Source: VBAU01 sp036005185
GTDB lineage: Bacteria; Bacteroidota; Bacteroidia; Chitinophagales; Chitinophagaceae
Assembly (NCBI GenBank): GCA_036005185.1
Contig: DASYQS010000041.1
Coordinates: forward strand, 1-64,000
Length of the DNA: 64,000 nt
Reading direction: 5' to 3'
The notes beneath the pieces were generated by a model. The model was not told the DNA's origin and did no database searches. It saw only the letters and a list, made by a program, of their open reading frames with translations. Position 1 is the first letter of the stretch, and every line of letters starts with the position of its first letter. Positions 44,366 through 51,583 of the stretch are shown piece after piece. The position numbers were made by a program, and so were the translations under genes.

Positions 44366-45022
44366 ATGCAATATCCGGTTCCGCACATAATCAACAAACA
44401 TCATTTCTGGCTCAGCTCTCAGCGCTGCATTTTTTGGGAAGAAGAAAATGCTCTTGTTGTTTGTGACATGCATATTGGTAAAACGGGCCATTTTCGCAAG
44501 TCAGGAATACCTGTTTCGCAGCGTGTTTACACAGAAGACCTGCGGCGGCTACTTTCATCCGTTTTATTTTTCAAAGCAGAAAAATTAATAATCGTAGGCG
44601 ACCTTTCACACAGCCGTTCAAACAAGGAGCTTGACCTTTTTAAAAGATGGAGAAGCGATTTTTCTTCTTTAAAGATACACCTTGTAAAAGGTAATCATGA
44701 TATTCTCAGTGACGTCTGGTATAAGGAATGCAAGATCACAGTTCATCAGGATAAATTATGTATTGGTGATTTTTGCTTTTGTCATGATGCCTGCCTCAGA
44801 GAGCAGAAAAAAGGGAAATATATTTTTAGCGGCCATTTGCACCCGGGTGTTAAGGTTAGAGGAATGGCAAAGCAGTCACTTAGTTTTCCTTGTTTTTATT
44901 TTACTAACAAATATTGCGTACTGCCCGCCTTCAGCAAGTTTACGGGTCTTGCATTGATCAGGCCTAATGATGGTGAGGCTGTTTTTGCTATTGTGGGGAA
45001 TGATATTATGAAGCTTCGATAA
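44366..45022 (+). CDS. pdeM: Ligase-associated DNA damage response endonuclease PdeM
   Basis: The 218-residue calcineurin-like metallophosphoesterase has the metal-binding motifs VVCDMHIGKTGHFRKSG, IIVGDLSHSRSN, VKGNHD, and the terminal FSGHLHPGVKVRG. It matches PdeM of the ligase-associated DNA repair cluster. Its own promoter is visible. It ends directly against the converging DUF5916 gene (no gap). The helicase of the same module is 1.3 kb upstream, separated by a frameshifted T9SS gene. Confidence 0.92.
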   Translation: MQYPVPHIINKHHFWLSSQRCIFWEEENALVVCDMHIGKTGHFRKSGIPVSQRVYTEDLRRLLSSVLFFKAEKLIIVGDLSHSRSNKELDLFKRWRSDFSSLKIHLVKGNHDILSDVWYKECKITVHQDKLCIGDFCFCHDACLREQKKGKYIFSGHLHPGVKVRGMAKQSLSFPCFYFTNKYCVLPAFSKFTGLALIRPNDGEAVFAIVGNDIMKLR

Positions 45023-47467
45023 CTATTTTTTACGAAGCTGGTTGTAATCAAGAAAATAAATAAACTTAACAGTAAACTCATTGGCATGATTGAGGCGAAA
45101 CGATTGCTTTAGATTTCTAAAATAAGTCTTGTTGTCAGAAGGGTCTAAGTATTCGTCATCTCCCAGCCAATTCTTATAGCCTACAATGATGCGGCTGCCC
45201 AGCCTAAAATCCCAGGTAAGGAAAGCATCCACATTAAAGTAGTTTACATTTTCATCCGGAGCATTAAATGTATTTATGAAGATGTAACCACCTTTGCTGT
45301 CAACATGGGCAAATCTATTATAGGGAACTTTACTCCAATAATGTCTTGCTCTCAAAGTTAGGTTAACCCGCGGGGCAAAATTGTAGGAACCGGAAAGAAT
45401 GGTTTCAATATCATTAAAGTTAACAAAGCCAATAACGGGCTCCCCATTCGTTTCTTTGCCAGCTAATATAATATAGTTTTTTTCTGCTTCGTTTCGGACG
45501 GATGTTTCTATACTCAGCTTATTGCTAAATCTGTAACGCAATCCTGCTTCGGCTATATGATAATTTTTATCAGGTACATTAAATTTTGCCATTAGTAAAT
45601 CATAACTAAAAAACCAACGCTTTCTGCTATCTGTGCTTCCTTCAATTTCTGCAAATGAATAAGCAGGTCGTTTTACAAACTTTCCCGGAGTGTTAAGTAC
45701 AAAGTAATCATGCTGGTCCTTTGCAAATGATGCGACCGTTAATGTTACATCCCAGAAATTCTTAAAATACCAGAATGCACTTCCATAGATATCTAAATAT
45801 GAAAAAGCGTTAGGATTGTACAATCTTGAATATTTAAAACCCAGCTTGTAATTGTAATTTAAAAAGCTCTTTATCGGGGCATATTGATAATAACCCATCT
45901 CGCCAGAATATGAGATATCATTAGGAAATTGGAGATAGCCTAAATCATTCGGATCATATTTATCCGATTTAATAGAGTTCTGTAAAAAGAATTGAAATTT
46001 TCCACTCACTTTTCCTGCTCGCAGCAAAGTGTAAAATCCATCATAGGGATTTATTCCAAAAATCTTACTATAACGGGCATTTCCTTTTACATTATATCTG
46101 TTATGGTTATCGTATAAACTAAAATCAAAAGCGGATACATTGGCGTCTCTTTGTTCCTTTCCTTCCCGAATAACATTTGTGTTTGTAAAAGTTAGGTATG
46201 ATCTGCCTTTAAGCGCTTGATCAAGAACCAGGATATTGTAATTTGTAAGAGGTTCTGTTTGAATTTTAACTTGAGTGCCTGTTGTTTTATCCTTTACAAT
46301 AGCATTCATTCGAGAAGCTACCGCATTGAATACCCCTATGCCTAGTTTCTTTTTTGTTCTTCCGGAAAATTTAATTGCATTATATAGTTGTGTTACAGTT
46401 GGATTTTTTATGATCTCCAGATCGGGGTTAGCATCCACTAACCGCACAACTGAATTGTATCCTTTTGGAGTAGCGCCTACTCGTCTTGAATAGAACAAGC
46501 CCGCTTTATTGAATATTTCTGTACCCTCCGTAAAAAAGGGACGGTGCTCTTCAAACTTAACTTCGAATGGAGAAAGGTTGTTGATGACATTATCAGAAAT
46601 TACTTGACCATAATCCGGGATAAGTGTAGCATCGAGAGTAAAGCTTTCATTGATCCCATATTTTACATCCATTCCGCCGTTGCGCAGCCATTCCGTTCTA
46701 TTTCCGTCCTTCTCAGGAGTTATACGAACTCCGCCTGTGAGGTAAGGCGAAAAACTCAGGCGCAAGGGAGGTTGAATATTTTGCAAGCTTTTGTATTGGC
46801 CAAACTGATTAACAAAACCATTTACATTGGGGTCAACAGGATTCCAAAATGAGGTTTCATTATTTCGCCTGGTAAATCTGAGAAATTGAAGCCCCCAATC
46901 CTGAACATCTTTTTTTGAAAAGCGCAGTGAAATGTAAGGTATCTTCATTTCCACTGTCCATCCATCGGGCATCATTTTTATTTTACTATCCCAAACGGCA
47001 TCCCAGGTCTTATCTCCATAGCTGAAAAAATTGTCTCCAAGATTTGGCCCCAGCCTGGCATCGGTTTGTACGTTCATGCATGTAACCAGGAACTGAAACC
47101 CATTTTGCTTATCATTATAGGTGTCAAAAAATACCGAGAAATAATCCACATCTGTCTGTTGCTCTTCATCCCTTGCCGTTAGTTGTTTACGGATCAAAGA
47201 AGGATCGTCATGCAAATAAGCCCCTATGTAAACAGCTGAGTTATCATAAGTGATCTTTACTTCAGTTTTTACAGAAGCCGGTGAACCATAATTAGGAAAT
47301 TTTTGAATAAAATCCGTTGCTTTCGAAGCCTTTTTCCATGCCATATCATCTAGTTCGCCGTCGATCTTAGGCGCCGTTTCTGCTTTAATGGCTTCCAGTA
47401 TTTTGGGTTGGGAAAAAGCAATGGTGTAAAGCAGTATAAAGGGTATGACAAGTAATTTCTTCAGCAG
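45023..47467 (-). CDS. DUF5916 outer-membrane protein with N-terminal CBM9-like domain
   Basis: The first ATG in frame (47344, MAWKKASKATDF) leaves no signal peptide. Upstream, the frame stays open and encodes KKLLVIPFILLYTIAFSQ followed by EAIKAETAPKIDGELDD, a typical secretion signal plus the normal CBM9-like start. Only CTG codons (47467, 47464) precede it after an in-frame TAA at 47479-47477, so translation probably starts at CTG, or the start codon is mutated. The protein (814 residues if from 47467) has a CBM9-like beta domain, then a DUF5916 beta-barrel, usually at the outer membrane. Confidence 0.82.
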   Translation of the reverse strand: MLKKLLVIPFILLYTIAFSQPKILEAIKAETAPKIDGELDDMAWKKASKATDFIQKFPNYGSPASVKTEVKITYDNSAVYIGAYLHDDPSLIRKQLTARDEEQQTDVDYFSVFFDTYNDKQNGFQFLVTCMNVQTDARLGPNLGDNFFSYGDKTWDAVWDSKIKMMPDGWTVEMKIPYISLRFSKKDVQDWGLQFLRFTRRNNETSFWNPVDPNVNGFVNQFGQYKSLQNIQPPLRLSFSPYLTGGVRITPEKDGNRTEWLRNGGMDVKYGINESFTLDATLIPDYGQVISDNVINNLSPFEVKFEEHRPFFTEGTEIFNKAGLFYSRRVGATPKGYNSVVRLVDANPDLEIIKNPTVTQLYNAIKFSGRTKKKLGIGVFNAVASRMNAIVKDKTTGTQVKIQTEPLTNYNILVLDQALKGRSYLTFTNTNVIREGKEQRDANVSAFDFSLYDNHNRYNVKGNARYSKIFGINPYDGFYTLLRAGKVSGKFQFFLQNSIKSDKYDPNDLGYLQFPNDISYSGEMGYYQYAPIKSFLNYNYKLGFKYSRLYNPNAFSYLDIYGSAFWYFKNFWDVTLTVASFAKDQHDYFVLNTPGKFVKRPAYSFAEIEGSTDSRKRWFFSYDLLMAKFNVPDKNYHIAEAGLRYRFSNKLSIETSVRNEAEKNYIILAGKETNGEPVIGFVNFNDIETILSGSYNFAPRVNLTLRARHYWSKVPYNRFAHVDSKGGYIFINTFNAPDENVNYFNVDAFLTWDFRLGSRIIVGYKNWLGDDEYLDPSDNKTYFRNLKQSFRLNHANEFTVKFIYFLDYNQLRKK

Positions 47468-47489
47468 ATCGCAGTTTTAGGTAACAAGG

Positions 47490-47497
47490 CAAATATA
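47490..47497 (-). promoter_or_regulatory. -7 element TATATTTG
   Basis: TATATTTG on the minus strand matches TAnnTTTG and lies 23 bases before the CTG codon at 47467. A start near 47483 leaves a short leader and supports translation from the CTG region rather than from ATG 47344. Confidence 0.55.
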
Positions 47498-47560
47498 GAT
47501 TAATTATATATTGACAGTTTGCCCAAAATAACGCTGCTTAAAACGGGTTTTTCCGACGTA

Positions 47561-48310
47561 TCAATTCATTCTTTTTTTTAATATGGATACTTGCTGATGA
47601 AGGGAGCTAACCACATTGGCAAGATGATCCACATCCCACCGCTGCTGTTGTGTAGCCTTTGCAATGATGTATTGAGCCTGCCATACTTCCAAAATATCTT
47701 CAGCATTTATCGTATAGGGTTTATACGCCGGATTATCACTTACCAGGGTAAGTTTATTCTTTGTTCGACTTCCTTTCAATACTCTTTTATAAACAATCCC
47801 TTCGTTCCTCGAAACCACTATGTAGGTAAGGTTATTTTTTACATCTTCAACAGTATCGCATTTTTCGCAAACTATAACTGAGCCGCTGGGGGTAGGCATC
47901 ATTGAATCGCCTAAAATTTCGAAAGCACGGTAGTTACCTCCTGAAAGCATGGGTAATGTAAAAGTGTTTAGTTCATCAATGAATTCCGGATCCGCATAAC
48001 CAGCGAGATAGCCAGCTGCTGCTTTGAAGGGGACAAAAGAAATATCCGGTCTTCCTCCTGCTAATTTCATGGCACGACGCTTGGCAATATAGTTTGCTTT
48101 ATTATCACTTAAATCCTTTCTCAAAAGTTCATCAAGCGTCAATTTAAAAATATCGCAAACTACTTCCAACACATCAATCCTTGGCTCAGCTCTTTCTTCC
48201 TCGTAAGCGCCCAAAAGAGAGCGCTTGATGCGAAGCTTTTGAGCAAACTCTTCTTGTGTCCATCCGCGCAACTTGCGAAGATATTTCAGGTTTTGATTGG
48301 CAATCGACAT
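47561..48310 (-). CDS. XRE-family repressor with S24 (LexA/CI-like) domain
   Basis: The 249-residue protein has an N-terminal helix-turn-helix (LRKLRGWTQEEFAQKLRIKRSLLGAYEEERAEP, residues 11-43) and a C-terminal S24 peptidase-like domain with Ser136 (EILGDSMMPTP) and Lys175 (GIVYKRVLKG). A possible self-cleavage site is AAAG at 97-100. LexA/CI-like repressors are inactivated by self-cleavage with RecA after DNA damage, or by other signals. A palindromic site overlaps its upstream region. No SOS or prophage genes are adjacent. Confidence 0.9.
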   Translation of the reverse strand: MSIANQNLKYLRKLRGWTQEEFAQKLRIKRSLLGAYEEERAEPRIDVLEVVCDIFKLTLDELLRKDLSDNKANYIAKRRAMKLAGGRPDISFVPFKAAAGYLAGYADPEFIDELNTFTLPMLSGGNYRAFEILGDSMMPTPSGSVIVCEKCDTVEDVKNNLTYIVVSRNEGIVYKRVLKGSRTKNKLTLVSDNPAYKPYTINAEDILEVWQAQYIIAKATQQQRWDVDHLANVVSSLHQQVSILKKRMN

Positions 48311-48323
48311 ATCAAGCTAATTT

Positions 48324-48355
48324 ATTTAGTTGCAAAATACTAAATTTTGCTAAAT
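48324..48355. promoter_or_regulatory. Candidate operator of the S24 repressor
   Basis: GCAAAAT (48332-48338) and ATTTTGC (48344-48350) form an inverted repeat with a 5-base centre, extended by ATTTA/TAAAT at 48324-48328 and 48351-48355. It lies 14 bases upstream of the repressor ATG (48310), between it and surE, and could control both. Inferred from symmetry only. Confidence 0.55.
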
Positions 48356-48454
48356 AGTCAATAAAGGTTTTTGAAAAACTTTGAGCAGTTAATTTTTTAT
48401 AGTCAACGGGTTTTGATACATCCAGAATTTATCATCACTTTTGCCATGTTTCAT

Positions 48455-49294
48455 ATGGCAACAAAAAAGAAGAAATCCTCTTCAGCTAAAAACAAACAAA
48501 GATCCCCGGGGCAAACGAAAACTGCAGATAAAAAGCACCCTGTTATTTTGATCACAAATGATGATGGTATTACAGCTCCTGGCCTCCATAACCTTGTTGA
48601 AGCGGTAAAAGATCTTGGTAAAGTTGTAGTAGTAGCTCCGGATAAGCCTCAATCAGGGATGGGGCATGCTATTACAATTGGAACTCCGCTTCGCCTTCAT
48701 AAAGTAAATGCATTTGAAAATGTAGAGGCATGGCAATGTTCCGGTACTCCGGTTGATTGTGTAAAGCTGGCCGTGGACAAAATATTACATCGAAAGCCCG
48801 ATCTCTGCTTGAGCGGAATTAATCATGGCGCTAACCATAGCATCAATGTTATTTATTCAGGAACTATGTCTGCCGCAGTAGAAGCGGCGATTGAAAGCAT
48901 TCCGTCGGTCGGTTTTTCCCTGCTTGATTATAATATTGAAGCCGATTTTGGGGGTGCTAGAAAATATGTTCGCATTATTGTTGAAAAACTGCTTCATAAA
49001 AAACAGGATAAGCACATGGTGTTGAATGTAAATATTCCAGCCGTGCCCGCGGAATTGATCAGAGGAATAAAAGTTTGCCGCCAGGCTTATGCCAAATATG
49101 AAGAGGATTTTATTGAACGCAATGATCCTAACGGTCGAAGATATTATTGGCTAACCGGCGAGTTTGTTAACTTCGACAAAGGAAAAGACACCGATGTGTG
49201 GGCATTGGCTAATCAATATGTAAGCGTAGTACCTGTGCAATTTGATCTAACTAATTACGTTTTAAAAGCCAAACTTGAAAAACTGTGGAAATAA
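48455..49294 (+). CDS. surE: 5'/3'-nucleotidase SurE
   Basis: The protein of about 279 residues has the SurE signature ILITNDDGITAPG (metal-binding Asp pair), VVVVAPDKPQSGMGHAIT, SGINHGANH and GTMSAAVEAA. It dephosphorylates nucleoside monophosphates. A Lys/Ser-rich N-terminal tail (MATKKKKSSSAKNKQRS) precedes the domain. ATG 48455 is preferred; ATG 48446 is also possible. It is followed at once (TAATG overlap) by a small membrane protein. Confidence 0.94.
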   Translation: MATKKKKSSSAKNKQRSPGQTKTADKKHPVILITNDDGITAPGLHNLVEAVKDLGKVVVVAPDKPQSGMGHAITIGTPLRLHKVNAFENVEAWQCSGTPVDCVKLAVDKILHRKPDLCLSGINHGANHSINVIYSGTMSAAVEAAIESIPSVGFSLLDYNIEADFGGARKYVRIIVEKLLHKKQDKHMVLNVNIPAVPAELIRGIKVCRQAYAKYEEDFIERNDPNGRRYYWLTGEFVNFDKGKDTDVWALANQYVSVVPVQFDLTNYVLKAKLEKLWK

Positions 49295-49593
49295 TGATAC
49301 TTAAAAAAGACAATCTCAGATTCGGCCTTGTGCTCGGTTTATTAGGCCCCATCATTGGTCTTACAGTTGTTTATCTCGTCAGCTACCGAACTTTCACTTT
49401 TGGCGAGTTTTTTAATTTTTTCATTACGGATAATAAAAGAATTACCTCCATCGGGGCTTTGTCGTTACTGGCAAATGCGGTGTTGTTTACCATTTATATC
49501 AATACTCACCGCGATAATACTGCTAAAGGAATTTTTCTGACCACTGTCATTTATGGTATCGGCATCCTTGTGCTGAAGATCTTCAATCCTTAG
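49294..49593 (+). CDS. Small three-helix membrane protein downstream of surE
   Basis: The 99-residue product has three hydrophobic segments (FGLVLGLLGPIIGLTVVYLV, ITSIGALSLLANAVLFTIYI and IFLTTVIYGIGILVLKIF). Its ATG overlaps the stop of surE (TAATG), so translation is coupled. I know of no assigned function; in related genomes a gene of this type sits between surE and lpxB, but lpxB is not visible here. Confidence 0.75.
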   Translation: MILKKDNLRFGLVLGLLGPIIGLTVVYLVSYRTFTFGEFFNFFITDNKRITSIGALSLLANAVLFTIYINTHRDNTAKGIFLTTVIYGIGILVLKIFNP

Positions 49594-49759
49594 ATGTTAA
49601 ATTATAACTGAAAGATGATAATAAGTCTATTCTCGTATCCTGCTTAACAACTATCATCTAAAGACTATCATTTATCCTGTAACCTATTTAGAAAATACCT
49701 CGTCAAATCAGGCGGAATCCAAAACCATTTTATAATATTTGTTCATAAATCATCAAAAC

Positions 49760-50482
49760 ATGAGACAAATTCTTATTATAGCAGTTTCTTCCTTACTGCT
49801 TTTTTCTTCCTGCCGAGAAATATTTGCTAAAAGAATTCGTGGCAACGGAAATATAACAACTCAAACCCGTTCAGCGGGCCAGTTTAACAGCATTGATGTG
49901 AGTGGCGCTATCGATGTCTATGTTAAACAGGATTCATCTTCGTCCATAAAAGTAGAAGCTGATGAAAATCTCCAGCAATATATAGAAACGATTACTGACG
50001 GCGATGTGCTGCGCATAAAAGCAGAACCGGGATTCAACATCAGGTCAAGCAGGCAGATCAAGGTTTACGTTTCATCTGCGGCGTTTAAAAGATTTGAAGC
50101 TTCCGGCGCCTGCAAGATTTTTGGCGAAAACAAGATCACAAGCTCTTCAGATATTGACTATGACCTCAGCGGAAGTTGTGACATTACTATGGATATAAAT
50201 GCACCCAAAATATCGGCAGATGTTTCGGGTGCTTGTTCTTTAAGGTTAAAAGGTGAAACGAAGGATTTTCATGTACATGGCTCTGGAAGTACTGATATAA
50301 AAAGTTTGGATCTTTTAGCAGAAAATGTGGACTTAGATATATCAGGGGCCGGAGATGCCGAAGTATATGCCAGTGTAAAGCTTACAGGCAGCATCAGTGG
50401 GGCAGCCAGTGTAAATTATAAAGGAACTGCTCAAACAGATATTCACACAAGCGGAGCAACCTCGGTTAAAAAATTAGACTGA
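49760..50482 (+). CDS. GIN-domain (DUF2807) lipoprotein
   Basis: From ATG 49760, 240 residues with a lipoprotein signal (IIAVSSLLLFSSC). The body is a right-handed beta-helix-like repeat typical of head-GIN domains: GQFNSIDVSGAIDVYVKQ, then KRFEASGACKIFG, DIDYDLSGSCDITMDI and NVDLDISGAGDAEVYAS, with the recurrent SGAxx turn. Such proteins are periplasmic or outer-membrane lipoproteins of unknown function. A good terminator lies 30 bp downstream. Confidence 0.88.
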   Translation: MRQILIIAVSSLLLFSSCREIFAKRIRGNGNITTQTRSAGQFNSIDVSGAIDVYVKQDSSSSIKVEADENLQQYIETITDGDVLRIKAEPGFNIRSSRQIKVYVSSAAFKRFEASGACKIFGENKITSSSDIDYDLSGSCDITMDINAPKISADVSGACSLRLKGETKDFHVHGSGSTDIKSLDLLAENVDLDISGAGDAEVYASVKLTGSISGAASVNYKGTAQTDIHTSGATSVKKLD

Positions 50483-50510
50483 TCAGATTTGAAATATTTA
50501 TGAACCGAAG

Positions 50511-50535
50511 GCTGCTGAATTTTTCAGCAGCTTTT
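50511..50535 (+). terminator. Rho-independent terminator
   Basis: GCTGCTGA (50511-50518) pairs with TCAGCAGC (50524-50531) around a 5-base loop, followed by TTTTATT. It ends the GIN-domain gene. Confidence 0.85.
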
Positions 50536-50647
50536 ATTGTAGTAATTCCTTAGTAAAAAACCGTAGCGACAATTCATAACAATTTTTAGCTTTTTCCAAA
50601 GACTTTTTATGACGAACTTAGCGTTACTAACCTGAAAAACTATTGTG

Positions 50648-51550
50648 ATGAATGCCACAGTCCGTCCTTTTTCCTTTTTCCCTAATATTTTTATAGGTCT
50701 TCTCAGTTTTTTGCTCGCAATTCCTTTATTTATTTTAGCCTATCATCGTCTTCCTGATCTTGATTGGCCCTACCACACCGATAAAATTCTGATATTTTCT
50801 TTGATTGCAATATTGCTCTTATTAATGGTCCGATCATTTAAGTATGTTATCATTACGGGCGTTATTGCCATTGTTGGTTGGTTATGGTATGGCACAGTTG
50901 CCGGGCAATATGGGTTTAGAGAATTTTATCAAGACGGAAAAGCTATGATATATGGCATGCAAAATAATTCAAATGAAAAAGGGGTTGTCTTCACGGGTTC
51001 AAGGGCTTTATCCACTGATCGCGAAATAGTAAAAGCAATCGAATATAAGAATCCTGTAGTAAGAGATTTTGCGGTTGGCGCCACCAACGAATATTTTGCC
51101 GATGAACAGCAAGGTGAAAGGATGAGGTATCGCATCCTTATTCAATGCGTTGCTGTCTTTAAAAAAATAAATGAGAATTGGAATTATGTAAGCGATCCTC
51201 AAGATGATGAATATATAGCGAAGGCCAGTGAGTCCGTAAAATTGCTTGCTGGCGATTGTGACGATCATTCGATTTTGATGTCTGCAGCTATAAAAGCCAT
51301 TGGGGGCACTACCAGGCTTGTATATACTCATGGGCATATCTATCCTGAGCTTTTAATAGGAAGCAAAAAGGATCTTGACCATATGGACAAACTAATACAC
51401 ACAAAATTGTTTGCTAAAGAAAGCAACCATAAAACGATCCATTATCATAAAGATGAAGATGGGAAAATCTGGTTGAATCTTGATTATACAGCAGGCTATC
51501 CCGGCGGAAAGTTTATGGGCAAAGATGTGATCGAATGTATTTATCCATAG
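50648..51550 (+). CDS. Membrane protein with transglutaminase-like domain
   Basis: From ATG 50648 (a GTG one codon earlier is also possible), 300 residues. Three hydrophobic segments near the N-terminus (IFIGLLSFLLAIPLFILAY, ILIFSLIAILLLLMV, YVIITGVIAIVGWLWY) are followed by a soluble domain. KLLAGDCDDHSILMSAAIKAIGG has a transglutaminase-type Cys-Asp context, then RLVYTHGHIYPELL and WLNLDYTAGYPGG. The Cys, His and Asp are plausible catalytic residues. It may act on surface or periplasmic substrates. Confidence 0.78.
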   Translation: MNATVRPFSFFPNIFIGLLSFLLAIPLFILAYHRLPDLDWPYHTDKILIFSLIAILLLLMVRSFKYVIITGVIAIVGWLWYGTVAGQYGFREFYQDGKAMIYGMQNNSNEKGVVFTGSRALSTDREIVKAIEYKNPVVRDFAVGATNEYFADEQQGERMRYRILIQCVAVFKKINENWNYVSDPQDDEYIAKASESVKLLAGDCDDHSILMSAAIKAIGGTTRLVYTHGHIYPELLIGSKKDLDHMDKLIHTKLFAKESNHKTIHYHKDEDGKIWLNLDYTAGYPGGKFMGKDVIECIYP

Positions 51551-51583
51551 CAGGTGTTCAAACCCCGAATTTAGAATCCAAAT

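Noticed and set aside
47490..47560. tRNA or structured RNA between the DUF5916 and S24 repressor genes
   Set aside because: No cloverleaf or conserved stems can be drawn; the region is AT-rich with only the -7 element.
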